DNA from: JANMDR01 sp031409495
Lineage (GTDB): Bacteria; Pseudomonadota; Gammaproteobacteria; Burkholderiales; Usitatibacteraceae
DNA: 8,787 nt
Reading direction: 5' to 3'
Assembly: GCA_031409495.1 (NCBI GenBank)
Contig: JANNXI010000196.1
Location: 1-8,787 of the forward strand
This document shows positions 1 through 6,141 of this stretch, in pieces. Positions within the stretch are counted from its first letter, which is position 1. Every line of letters starts with the position of its first letter. Below the pieces are notes generated by a model. That model saw only the letters and a list, made by a program, of their open reading frames with translations, searched no databases and was not told the DNA's origin. The translations under genes and the position numbers were made by a program.

Positions 1-102
1 GTGCAAGAGGTAGGCGATGTTTAACAAAAGCAATATTCCTACCGAAATTGCGCCGTAACGCAGTGTTTGGGTACCAAAGCGATGAAAATTAATTGATTTC
101 AT
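1..102 (-). CDS. N-terminus of an unidentified membrane-anchored or exported protein (cut by window edge)
   Basis: An open frame of 34 codons runs from an ATG at 102-100 (minus strand) off the left edge of the window. It begins MKSINFHRFGTQTLRYGAIS and continues with a hydrophobic stretch (about residues 17-33, rich in Ile, Leu, Val and Ala). A basic start followed by a hydrophobic core fits a membrane anchor or an uncleaved signal sequence. No domain is visible, so no function can be named. The next ATG upstream (115-113) runs into a stop after three codons, which supports the start at 102. No clear Shine-Dalgarno sequence precedes it. It might be a chance open frame, but the composition and gene-like spacing make a real gene somewhat more likely. 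Confidence 0.45.
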   Translation of the reverse strand, partial: MKSINFHRFGTQTLRYGAISVGILLLLNIAYLLH

Positions 103-132
103 TTTATTCAATCATGGAAGTAGTGTGCACAC

Positions 133-376
133 TTTATCCTAGAAACGGCAGTTGACCGCTTGAATCTATCCGAGAAGCCTGTGTTTATTGGTGTGTTGGC
201 GTTTGTAAATCGTCACCCATTGGGTGAGAACGCTGCGAGGGTGTTTGGTGCAATTTAGAATCTTCCTACCGGCGCTACTTCTCCTCGCAGGGTGAAGCCT
301 GCATCGTCGTCGCGCCTTGCTAGGAAGTCCCAAAATCGCACACTCACCCGCGTCCAACTCCCGTTTCTAGGTTAAT
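133..376. mobile_element. MITE-like non-coding element with about 26-bp imperfect terminal inverted repeats
   Basis: An 11-bp perfect inverted repeat, CCTAGAAACGG at 138-148 and CCGTTTCTAGG at 361-371, forms the core of longer arms. Over 26 positions (133-158 against the reverse complement of 351-376) 21 bases match. The 234 bp from core to core hold nested inverted repeats: CACCC/GGGTG at 214-218/222-226, CTGCGAGG/CCTCGCAG at 233-240/283-290 and CTTCCTA/TAGGAAG at 262-268/321-327. This suggests a highly structured sequence. No transposase frame is present, so if mobile it would need a helper in trans. The flanks TTAT (134-137) and TTAA (372-375) might reflect a short target duplication, but this is not convincing. 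Calling it a MITE is inference; an unrelated structured repeat is the alternative. Confidence 0.55.
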
Positions 377-463
377 GGGTTTCGTTCGCACCTTTTGGAT
401 ACATTGCATCCTGCACAATGCAGCAGCAGCTGCCGTAAAACCCAGCTCAGTGACGCCGCCTTT

Positions 464-487
464 GGCTATATGGCTATATGGTTATAC
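464..487. repeat. 8-bp tandem repeat, nearly three copies
   Basis: GGCTATAT occurs twice in a row (464-471, 472-479), followed by a degenerate third copy GGTTATAC (480-487). It lies in the non-coding gap between the MITE-like element and the transporter terminator region. It is too short to infer a role; it may be a slippage-prone site. Confidence 0.5.
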
Positions 488-511
488 TGCTGCGAGCAAG
501 ATAATTTCCGT

Positions 512-538
512 GAAGATGCCCTAAAATGGGCTATCTCC
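512..538 (-). terminator. Hairpin at the 3' end of the EamA transporter gene (repeat copy R1)
   Basis: The arms GAAGATGCCC (512-521) and GGGC-T-ATCTCC (528-538) pair around a six-base loop with a one-base bulge at 532. Read as minus-strand RNA the stem is ten base pairs including one G-U wobble; on the plus strand that pair becomes an A-C mismatch. The structure therefore suits the transporter transcript, and it starts three bases after that gene's stop codon. No T-tract follows, so it may be an mRNA 3'-end stabiliser or an atypical terminator. It shares 25 of 30 bases with the hairpin at 2249-2275. Confidence 0.55.
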
Positions 539-541
539 AGC

Positions 542-1459
542 CTATTGACTGCTCTTAATTTTGCCTGGATAAACGGCAATCGCCGTTCCCGCTAGTATCA
601 CCCCGCCCCAAAGCAACATCCCCTGCGTAATGCGCTCACCCAAAAACCAGCTTCCATAAGCTGTGGCAAATACGGGGATCAAAAAAGTAACCGTTAACGT
701 CCGCGTTGCACCCGCGCGCGCAATTAGCCGGAAGTAGGGGGCGTAGGCTATACCGGTGCAAAGCACGCCAAGGGCTGCTACCGCTAACCAGGCTTGCGTG
801 CTGGGGTTGGCGCTTGGCCACAGCGCTATAGCGGGGATGACCAAAAATGCAGCGGCACCAAATTGGCTTGCTACTGCCAACACCATTGGCGGTAAGCCCT
901 GCAGATGCTTTTTCGCGTAGTTGGCAGAAAGGCCATAGCAGAAGGTGGCAAGTATGCACGCCAATATGGCAACGGTTTGCGCGTAATCGCCGATGGTGAT
1001 GCCGAAGGGTGTTGCCCCAACAGTTGCGCCAGTGGCTAGTGCCGCTGACTTATCTAGTGCCAACATGGCGGTGCCTGCCGCGCCCAGCAACAGCCCTATG
1101 CTGCGCCGCGTGCCCAACCTATCGCCGAGCCAAAGCCACGCAATTAGGGCAGCCCAGAGCGGTGTGGTGGCGTTAAGCACACCTGTCAGCGTTGTGCTCA
1201 CTGCCATCACGGCGATGGAAAATAAGGTGAAGGGAATCGCGCTGTTAACGGTACCGAACAATAAAAATTGCCCCGTCCGGGTTTTAAGATGCGCGCCGTG
1301 GCCTTGGTGGAGTACCAAGGGCAACAAACAAAGCCCGCCAATGACCACCCGTAAAAAAGCAGTTGGTAACGCCCCAAATTCCGCACCGCCCCAGCGCATT
1401 AACAAAAATGAAGCACCCCATAAAGCGGCGAGTAAAACCAAATCAATGATCCAAAGCAT
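542..1459 (-). CDS. EamA-family (drug/metabolite transporter superfamily) permease
   Basis: This 305-residue, very hydrophobic protein has the usual DMT layout: about ten membrane helices in two EamA repeats (roughly residues 5-135 and 160-297). Recognisable family segments include the N-terminal helix with AALWGASFLLMRW (11-23), the first-repeat end with LWAALIAWLWLGDRLGTRR (101-119) and the second-repeat end with TFLIPVFATAYGSWFLGERI (258-277). It sits in the inner membrane and probably exports a small metabolite, amino acid or drug. The substrate cannot be read from sequence. Length is normal for the family. The ATG start gives a full first helix, though the ribosome binding site is weak. 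It lies 133 bp downstream of the GFA-type gene on the same strand, so co-transcription is possible but not certain, and a hairpin (512-538) follows its stop codon. Confidence 0.9.
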   Translation of the reverse strand: MLWIIDLVLLAALWGASFLLMRWGGAEFGALPTAFLRVVIGGLCLLPLVLHQGHGAHLKTRTGQFLLFGTVNSAIPFTLFSIAVMAVSTTLTGVLNATTPLWAALIAWLWLGDRLGTRRSIGLLLGAAGTAMLALDKSAALATGATVGATPFGITIGDYAQTVAILACILATFCYGLSANYAKKHLQGLPPMVLAVASQFGAAAFLVIPAIALWPSANPSTQAWLAVAALGVLCTGIAYAPYFRLIARAGATRTLTVTFLIPVFATAYGSWFLGERITQGMLLWGGVILAGTAIAVYPGKIKSSQ

Positions 1460-1592
1460 TTCGTTTTTAAGCTCAAAATTTAGGAGCCTGATTGTAGGCT
1501 ATCTGCGCACGGGTCGCCGCATGGCGATGGCGGTTTTAGGACATGGATATGCTGTGCGCGCAGAAGAGGGATTTTGCCAGCTGCTGTATCGC

Positions 1593-1976
1593 TTAATCCC
1601 CAACGTGCCACCACTTTGGACGCTTTGAAATGTGGGAATGAAAAAGTGGAGCAAGTTCTTTGCGGTTTGGCGCGTCAAATGAGCCGACGGTGAGTGCAAT
1701 AGTTGGTTTATCGTCCACAGCGCCGATGGTGCGGCCGCAGGTTGGGCAAAACGCACGGCTTGAAAACGTGGATGAGCGCCACGTGGCTGGCTTGCCCCCA
1801 GCACCGGTCCAGGTTACTTGCGCAGCCGCAAATTCAACCCACATTTGCGTGAGCGCACCAGAGTGTTTTTGACATTTCGTGCACGAACAAGTGTGGGGCT
1901 TAAGCGCGGGGGCGAGCGCTTCAAAGCGAATATTGCCGCACAAACAACCGCCTTCGTAAATTTTCTGCTTTGCCAT
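1593..1976 (-). CDS. GFA-family zinc protein (glutathione-dependent formaldehyde-activating enzyme fold)
   Basis: This 127-residue protein has the cysteine signature of the GFA/CENP-V fold: C11-x-C13 in GGCLCGNIRFE, C30-x-C32-x2-C35 in CSCTKCQKHSG, and C77-x2-C80 in FCPTCGRTIG. In the family these ligate two zinc ions, one structural and one near the active site. The founding member (Gfa of Paracoccus) was linked to formation of S-hydroxymethylglutathione. Most homologues have no proven reaction, so the formaldehyde role is a family label rather than a finding. Length is typical for a single-domain member. No membrane segment or signal peptide is present, so it is presumably cytosolic. The neighbours, a transporter downstream and rlmJ upstream, do not suggest a shared pathway. 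The ATG start lies directly before the conserved N-terminal strand. Confidence 0.87.
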   Translation of the reverse strand: MAKQKIYEGGCLCGNIRFEALAPALKPHTCSCTKCQKHSGALTQMWVEFAAAQVTWTGAGGKPATWRSSTFSSRAFCPTCGRTIGAVDDKPTIALTVGSFDAPNRKELAPLFHSHISKRPKWWHVGD

Positions 1977-2280
1977 TTAGGATGCGCTTTTTAGAAATCA
2001 CCAGCCATAATTTTCGGTGAGTTTAAGCGGGGAAGCAACCCTATTTGGTGCGTTTTCTTGCGTTGCTCATGTTTGTTTTACGGTTGGATGCGTGATGGGC
2101 GCGCGTTATTCATGGGGTGCGTCTCAAAGATAGGTCTAGGTGTTGTCGTCCGCAGACCAAGATTTTTGGCCCCTTAAGGTGCTTTAAGACCCTTACCGCA
2201 CTAAATCTGTTGGTTTATGGTGGGTTTACTATTTCTTTGTAATGGCTTGAAGACGCCCTTAGATGAGCCATCTCCAGGCA
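1977..2280. other. Intergenic region of 304 bp, no gene recognised
   Basis: This gap lies between the start of the GFA-type gene and the end of rlmJ, both on the minus strand. It should hold the promoter of the GFA-type gene, but I see no good -35/-10 pair close to the start codon. Stops are frequent in all frames over most of it. Its only clear structure is the hairpin directly after the rlmJ stop codon (2249-2275). Confidence 0.6.
2249..2275 (-). terminator. Hairpin at the 3' end of rlmJ (repeat copy R2)
   Basis: The arms GAAGACGCCC (2249-2258) and GAGC-C-ATCTCC (2265-2275) form a ten-pair stem with a one-base bulge at 2269. The layout matches the hairpin at 512-538. In minus-strand RNA three pairs are G-U wobbles; on the plus strand those same positions are A-C or C-A mismatches. 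The hairpin thus appears to act in the rlmJ transcript, and it begins five bases after the stop codon. No T-tract follows, so intrinsic termination is uncertain. A second, outer pairing is possible between ATGGCT (2242-2247) and AGCCAT (2266-2271). Confidence 0.55.
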
Positions 2281-3138
2281 TCAGTTTTCAGCGCTCTCCA
2301 GAACATATCCCGCACCTTCATCTAACCCCAACACTTCCACCAAGTACAGCATCACGCTCTCCAGCGTTTTCTGCAGCGTCCACGGCGGGTTCAAAATAAA
2401 CATGCCGCTGCCGTGCATGCCAAAGCCATCGGCTTGTGGGCTATTGACGGTTAGCGATACGTTTAGCCAACTTTTGGCAGGCAACGCTTTCAAGGATGCT
2501 GCGAAGCGTAGGCTTTCGGTACTCGATAACTGCGGGTACCACACCGCGTAGGTGCCAGTGGCGAAGCGGGTGAGGGCGTCTTGCAGGGCTGCAGGTATGG
2601 TGCGGTAGTCGCTTTTATCTTCATACGAAGGATCAATTAGCACCAGGCCGCGGCGGGTTGGGGGGGGCATGCTGGCGCGAAGGCCGATAAAACCATCGCT
2701 GGCAAAAATGCTGGTGCGGCGTTGCGTGGTGCGGCTTAGTGCGCGAAAATTGTCTTGCAGCAGGGCTACGTCACTTGTGTGTAGTTCGTACAATCGTAGC
2801 TTATCTTGATCGCGCATCAGGCGCTGCGCGAACCACGGGGAACCAGGATAGGCTTTTAATTCGCCTGATGGATTAAACTCGCGCACGAGGTTTAAATATT
2901 CGTCCATTGCGGGTGGCGCGTCAGTCCGACTAAACAGCCTGTCAATGCCGTCAATATATTCGGCTAACCGCGTGGCATAGCCCGTATCTAGGCCGTACAG
3001 CCCTGCGCCAGCATGGGTGTCGACCATCAAAAAACCCGTTTCTTTTTGCGATAAATGGCGGATTAATTCCACGAACACAAAGTGCTTGAGTACGTCGGCA
3101 TGGTTGCCTGCGTGGAAGGCGTGGCGGTAACTGAGCAT
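2281..3138 (-). CDS. rlmJ: 23S rRNA (adenine(2030)-N6)-methyltransferase RlmJ
   Basis: RlmJ methylates N6 of A2030 in 23S rRNA (E. coli numbering) using S-adenosylmethionine. This 285-residue protein matches the family end to end. It has the N-terminal LSYRHAFHAGNHADVLKH (2-19), the SAM-binding loop in VDTHAGAGLYGL (39-50), YPGSPWFA (97-104), the catalytic motif DPSY (169-172) followed by EDKSDY (173-178), and a C-terminal GSGMFILNPPW (243-253). The E. coli enzyme is about 280 residues long and has DPPY at the catalytic site; the Ser in place of the second Pro is a conservative variant of the (D/N)PPY motif. The gene follows the DUF3820 gene by 42 bp on the same strand, so the two are probably co-transcribed. 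A hairpin lies immediately after its stop codon. The ATG start directly precedes the conserved N-terminus. Confidence 0.96.
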   Translation of the reverse strand: MLSYRHAFHAGNHADVLKHFVFVELIRHLSQKETGFLMVDTHAGAGLYGLDTGYATRLAEYIDGIDRLFSRTDAPPAMDEYLNLVREFNPSGELKAYPGSPWFAQRLMRDQDKLRLYELHTSDVALLQDNFRALSRTTQRRTSIFASDGFIGLRASMPPPTRRGLVLIDPSYEDKSDYRTIPAALQDALTRFATGTYAVWYPQLSSTESLRFAASLKALPAKSWLNVSLTVNSPQADGFGMHGSGMFILNPPWTLQKTLESVMLYLVEVLGLDEGAGYVLESAEN

Positions 3139-3180
3139 GGTGTTGGCTTTACGAAAATGATGGTGTTTGGGTATTACTGC

Positions 3181-3402
3181 TTAGCCTTTGGTACATGCGC
3201 GCAAGGGATCAAGTAAATACGATAAGCCATTGTGATCTATCTCGCCCATTATGTTTAGCAAGCGCCCTAGTTCGCCTTCCGGAAAACCTTTGCGTGCAAA
3301 CCAATGCAAATAATCGCCCGGTAAATCGGCAAGCAATCGGCCCTTGTATTTGCCAAACGGCATTGGCCAACTGACGAGTTTTTCTAAATCTTCGGTATTC
3401 AT
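3181..3402 (-). CDS. DUF3820 family small protein
   Basis: This 73-residue protein carries the hallmark of the DUF3820 family, MPFGKYKGRLLADLP (14-28), followed by YLHWFARKGFPEGELGRLL (31-49). Pfam describes the family as a putative quorum-sensing-regulated virulence factor, but no biochemical role is established. The name should not be read as function. Length is normal for the family. It has no signal peptide or membrane segment and is probably a soluble cytosolic protein. It is the first gene of a likely two-gene unit with rlmJ, 42 bp apart. The start codon has no clear Shine-Dalgarno sequence, but the next in-frame Met (residue 14) would cut into the start of the conserved motif, so the upstream ATG is preferred. 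Confidence 0.87.
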   Translation of the reverse strand: MNTEDLEKLVSWPMPFGKYKGRLLADLPGDYLHWFARKGFPEGELGRLLNIMGEIDHNGLSYLLDPLRACTKG

Positions 3403-3450
3403 GGGTGGTGGATGATGAATAGGGAAATTAACAGAAGGCCATTAGCACTT

Positions 3451-3478
3451 ATTGTATCGCGCCCCAGCCGGTTCTTAA
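3451..3478 (-). promoter_or_regulatory. Possible promoter for the DUF3820-rlmJ unit
   Basis: On the minus strand a TACAAT -10 box (3456-3451) follows a TTAAGA -35-like box (3478-3473) with a 16-base spacer. This would give a leader of about 40 bases before the DUF3820 start. The -10 matches five of six consensus positions and the -35 matches four. Placement in the divergent gap supports the call, but no experimental or comparative support is available. Confidence 0.35.
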
Positions 3479-3638
3479 ATTGGTCGCGTGTTGAACCGAG
3501 CTGCGGAAAACCACGCCGCGCCTATAAAGTGCTAGCATCAGTGTTGTAATTGTTGTATTTCAAGGCTAATTCATGCACGCAGCTTTGAATCCCCCAAATC
3601 CAGCAACGATGTTTTGACGTAGTAACAATGTGTAGTTA

Positions 3639-3660
3639 GCTGTTGAATCGCTGTTGAATG
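3639..3660 (+). repeat. Two tandem 11-bp copies in the leader of the lipoprotein gene
   Basis: GCTGTTGAATC (3639-3649) is followed at once by GCTGTTGAATG (3650-3660). They end about 30 bases before the lipoprotein start codon. A possible -35-like TTGACG lies just upstream (3614-3619) without a good -10. The pair could be a regulator half-site repeat or a chance duplication. Confidence 0.4.
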
Positions 3661-3690
3661 AACCCACTCAAATTATTTAGGAGTTTTCAA

Positions 3691-4254
3691 ATGCAAAAAT
3701 CAATACAAAAATCGTTGTTGCTCGCAGCAGTTCCGTTGGTGATGTTGGCAGGTTGCGCGTCTCAAGCGCCGGTTACTGCCCCTGCGCCGATGTTTTCCCA
3801 AGCTGGTATGCCTGCTGCAGTGCTAGTGCCAGACGGCAATGTGGTGGCGATGGAAACAGTGGGCGTGGGGCAAATTACCTATGAATGCCAAGCTAAAAAA
3901 ACTAACGATGGCCATGCGTGGGTGTTTGTGGGGCCAGACGCAAAGCTAAATAATCGTGCGGGTAGTCAAGTGGGCACCTACTATGGTCCACCGGCGACGT
4001 GGTCGATGGCGGATGGCTCTAAACTAACCGGTGCGCAAGTAGCGGTATCGCCAGCGGCTGCGGGTAACATTCCGCTGCAATTGGTGAAGGCTAATCCCGC
4101 GACGGGTAGCGGTTCAGCCGTAGGCGTTACCTACATTCAACGTGTAGCAACCCAAGGTGGTGTGGCACCTGCATCCGCATGTGACGCAGCAGCGATGGGT
4201 AAAAAAGAAATCGTAAATTACCAAGCCGACTATATTTTTTACAAAGCTAAATAA
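3691..4254 (+). CDS. DUF3455 family lipoprotein
   Basis: The ATG at 3691 is preferred over the one at 3658 because AGGAG (3679-3683) lies eight bases before it and the signal peptide then starts normally. The product is 187 residues. It begins with a basic n-region, a hydrophobic core and a lipobox LAGC with Cys22; Ala at +2 predicts the outer membrane by the Lol rule. The mature part matches DUF3455: GVGQITYEC, HAWVFVGPDAKL, VGTYYGPPATWSMADGSKL, a PLQLVKA segment, then GVTYIQRVATQGGVAPASAC, and an aromatic C-terminus (ADYIFYKAK). The family has no known function. It is common in Proteobacteria and also found in fungi. A strong terminator (4267-4308) follows, so it is probably transcribed alone, convergent with the GGDEF gene. 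Confidence 0.88.
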   Translation: MQKSIQKSLLLAAVPLVMLAGCASQAPVTAPAPMFSQAGMPAAVLVPDGNVVAMETVGVGQITYECQAKKTNDGHAWVFVGPDAKLNNRAGSQVGTYYGPPATWSMADGSKLTGAQVAVSPAAAGNIPLQLVKANPATGSGSAVGVTYIQRVATQGGVAPASACDAAAMGKKEIVNYQADYIFYKAK

Positions 4255-4266
4255 GTAACACAATAG

Positions 4267-4308
4267 ATGCCTGAAGATGCCCTATTTTAGGGTGTCTTGG
4301 GCATTTTT
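4267..4308 (+). terminator. Intrinsic terminator of the DUF3455 lipoprotein gene (repeat copy R3)
   Basis: A long hairpin forms in two stacked parts. The outer stem is ATGCCT (4267-4272) with GGGCAT (4299-4304). The inner stem is AAGATGCCCTA (4274-4284) with TAGGGTGTCTT (4288-4298) around a TTT loop. Wobble pairs are of the G-U type in plus-strand RNA, and a run of five T follows (4304-4308). This fits a terminator for the plus-strand gene, whose stop codon is 12 bases upstream. The first arm shares the 13-base string TGAAGATGCCCTA with the hairpin at 512-538. Confidence 0.8.
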
Positions 4309-4315
4309 ATTGGCC

Positions 4316-5983
4316 CTAAAGGGCAATCCGATTGCGCCCTTTGAGCTTAGCGGCGAATAATTTTTGATCAGATCGCGTTAAAAACTGCGTGGTGTTTTCA
4401 GCTTCATTCCACTGCGCAATGCCGATACTTAAAGTGGCGCCGTAGTTAACGCCAGCTGCTGAAGCCAACAATTGTTGGCGCAGTTTTTCGCAAATGGTTG
4501 CCGCATTCGCCAGCGCTACTCTGGGTAGAAAAACCACAAACTCGTCGCCGCCTAAACGGCATACGTGAGTGGCGGCACTATCCACAGTTTGTGCGGCGTC
4601 GCGCAGGCATGCTGCAACGCCTTGCAGCACGGCGTCGCCAATAACATGGCCAAATTTATCGTTGATTGCTTTGAAGGCATCAATATCAATAATCGCCATG
4701 CACAGCGGTCGTTTATTGACAGCATGTGCTGCTAATAATTGTGGGAAGTGTGCGTCAAAATAGCGGCGGTTTTTAAGCTTCGTCAATGCATCTTCGAATG
4801 AAAATTGCTCGAAGGTCTTCGAATGTTCAACCAAGCGCTGTTGCTCAATCCGCATTGCATCAGCAGCTTCATGTGCCGCAGTAAGTTGCACTTGCGCTTG
4901 GCTAAACTCAGCTTTCGCTTTGCGCAACGCAGCCAAGTTGGTGCGCTCGCCCACACGTTGCCTTAGTAAAATTTGGGTGTGCGCTTTAGCTGCTGCAAAC
5001 GCACCCGCAATATCGCCCAACTCTTCGCAGCAGCTTACTTGCAGCGCCGCAATTTCTTCGTGCACCAGCAAATAGTCGGCACTGATGGCTGCTGTGAGCG
5101 CTTGTTGCAGTAATTGCGCCGCTTCATCAAAGCGTTCAAGACGCATCAAAAAACTGGCTTTGGCTTGACAGGCAGGCGCTAGTTTGTCCATCGCGTTAGC
5201 ACTTTTGCACATCGTGATGGCCTGATCAATGACCGTAATCGCGGTCTCACAGTCACCCGCCAAATGGTGCGCATGGCTTAAGTTGATGAGCGCGTGCGCC
5301 AAGCCTTTTAAGTGTTGCGCACCTTCGGCCGCTACCGCCGCGTCCTGGCACGCTTGCACCGCTTCAGTCACAGCGCTACCGTGCTGACGGGCCTTTAGCA
5401 GCATCGCCGGTAAAACAGAAACACTGGCGGAGATGCGCGTAAATGGGTCACCCAGGCGTGCCAAAGCAATGCTAGCTTTGTCCATTTGTCTGAATGCATT
5501 TGCTGCATCACCACGGTCTACGTATAAATTGGTAAGCGCGATGCAGGCCGTGCACGTGGCGCGGTCGTCGTCAGCAAGATGTGCAAGTTCCAGTGCCCGA
5601 TCGCCAGCATCGAAGGCTTCTCCAAACGCGCCAATCGTGGATAGCGACAGGCAAAAAAGCGCTAAGGTACGCGCTTCAATGTGGGTAGAACCCGCAAGCT
5701 GCGCCAAATGCTGTGCGGTGAGAAGTTTGCCAAGTGAAGCGGTGGTGCGGCCAGCATAAACATCGAATGCGCCAAGCAAATAAGCATGAAGCGCCTTCAC
5801 TTCCGGATAATTTTCTGTCGCACCAAGCAGCGCAATTTCTGCTAACTTAGCCTCAGCCGTTTCCACGTAACCCATGCGCATTTCAGTAAACGCAAGGTCT
5901 CCCAAAGCATGCGCGAGCTCTAGCGGCTGCGCGGCACGACGAACCTTGGATTGCAGTGAGTATAAATAGTCAGCGGTTGGCAT
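4316..5983 (-). CDS. Soluble diguanylate cyclase with N-terminal TPR-like helical repeats and C-terminal GGDEF domain
   Basis: The 555-residue protein should make cyclic di-GMP from two GTP. The GGDEF domain covers about residues 393-555, with LTKLKNRRYF (400-409), the metal and substrate segment DIDAFKAINDKFGH (433-446), the signature GGDEF intact at 478-482, and LSIGIAQW (518-525). The position of the allosteric RxxD I-site just before GGDEF is not conserved (SAAT aligns there), so product inhibition at that site is unlikely. Residues 1 to about 345 are Ala/Leu-rich amphipathic helices of TPR type (for example 121-140 and 241-256). Residues 345-390, rich in Ala, Glu, Gln and Lys, probably form a coiled coil that dimerises the cyclase domains. 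No membrane segment or signal peptide is seen, so it is cytosolic and likely controlled by a protein partner. An AGGG ribosome site lies seven bases before the ATG. Confidence 0.92.
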   Translation of the reverse strand: MPTADYLYSLQSKVRRAAQPLELAHALGDLAFTEMRMGYVETAEAKLAEIALLGATENYPEVKALHAYLLGAFDVYAGRTTASLGKLLTAQHLAQLAGSTHIEARTLALFCLSLSTIGAFGEAFDAGDRALELAHLADDDRATCTACIALTNLYVDRGDAANAFRQMDKASIALARLGDPFTRISASVSVLPAMLLKARQHGSAVTEAVQACQDAAVAAEGAQHLKGLAHALINLSHAHHLAGDCETAITVIDQAITMCKSANAMDKLAPACQAKASFLMRLERFDEAAQLLQQALTAAISADYLLVHEEIAALQVSCCEELGDIAGAFAAAKAHTQILLRQRVGERTNLAALRKAKAEFSQAQVQLTAAHEAADAMRIEQQRLVEHSKTFEQFSFEDALTKLKNRRYFDAHFPQLLAAHAVNKRPLCMAIIDIDAFKAINDKFGHVIGDAVLQGVAACLRDAAQTVDSAATHVCRLGGDEFVVFLPRVALANAATICEKLRQQLLASAAGVNYGATLSIGIAQWNEAENTTQFLTRSDQKLFAAKLKGRNRIAL

Positions 5984-6059
5984 ACGCTACCCTGAACAGG
6001 CGAGTGAGTGAAAGAGTAACGGAGCAACAGCCATTCATGTACAAAAAGTCCATATAAAC

Positions 6060-6088
6060 GAAATATTAAATATTGGCTTTTGTGACAA
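6060..6088 (-). promoter_or_regulatory. Possible promoter of the GGDEF gene
   Basis: On the minus strand TTGTCA (6088-6083) and TATTTC (6065-6060) are separated by 17 bases in an AT-rich stretch about 75 bases upstream of the start codon. The -35 matches five of six positions; the -10 is weak. This is a tentative call. Confidence 0.3.
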
Positions 6089-6126
6089 GCTCTTAGGGTG
6101 TGGCGAACACTATATTCATAGGTTAC

Positions 6127-6141
6127 CATATTGCGAATATG
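6127..6141. promoter_or_regulatory. 15-bp perfect dyad, candidate operator between divergent genes
   Basis: CATATTGCGAATATG is a 6-bp inverted repeat with a 3-base centre. An overlapping, wider pair TTCATA (6115-6120) and TATGAA (6138-6143) is also present. The dyad sits about midway between the GGDEF start (5983) and the SUMF1-like start (6269), where a regulator could serve both directions. No regulator gene is adjacent, so the role is inferred from position and symmetry alone. Confidence 0.35.

Larger units (their letters stand above)
103..541. other. Intergenic region of 439 bp holding repeats, no convincing gene
   Basis: The open frames here are short and resemble no protein I recognise. 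The region holds an inverted-repeat-bounded element (133-376), a short tandem repeat (464-487) and a hairpin just after the transporter stop codon (512-538). Any promoter for the minus-strand stub at 102-1 must lie within the element or between it and position 102. I see no clear -35/-10 pair there. Confidence 0.6.

Noticed and set aside
166..357. Minus-strand 63-codon open frame inside the inverted-repeat element
   Set aside because: Arg/Cys/His-rich composition, no known domain, and it lies entirely within the structured repeat; best explained as chance.
395..595. Plus-strand 66-codon open frame
   Set aside because: It crosses the tandem 8-mer and the hairpin and runs into the 3' end of the transporter gene; no coding character seen.
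1491..1496. TACAAT -10-like box upstream of the transporter gene (minus strand)
   Set aside because: No acceptable -35 at 15-19 bases spacing; too weak alone to list as a promoter.
993..1628. Long plus-strand open frame antisense to the transporter gene
   Set aside because: Shadow of the EamA coding region; the translation has no family resemblance, whereas the minus strand is a clear transporter.
3658..3690. Upstream ATG for the DUF3455 lipoprotein
   Set aside because: No ribosome site before it, whereas AGGAG lies eight bases before the ATG at 3691, which also starts a standard signal peptide.
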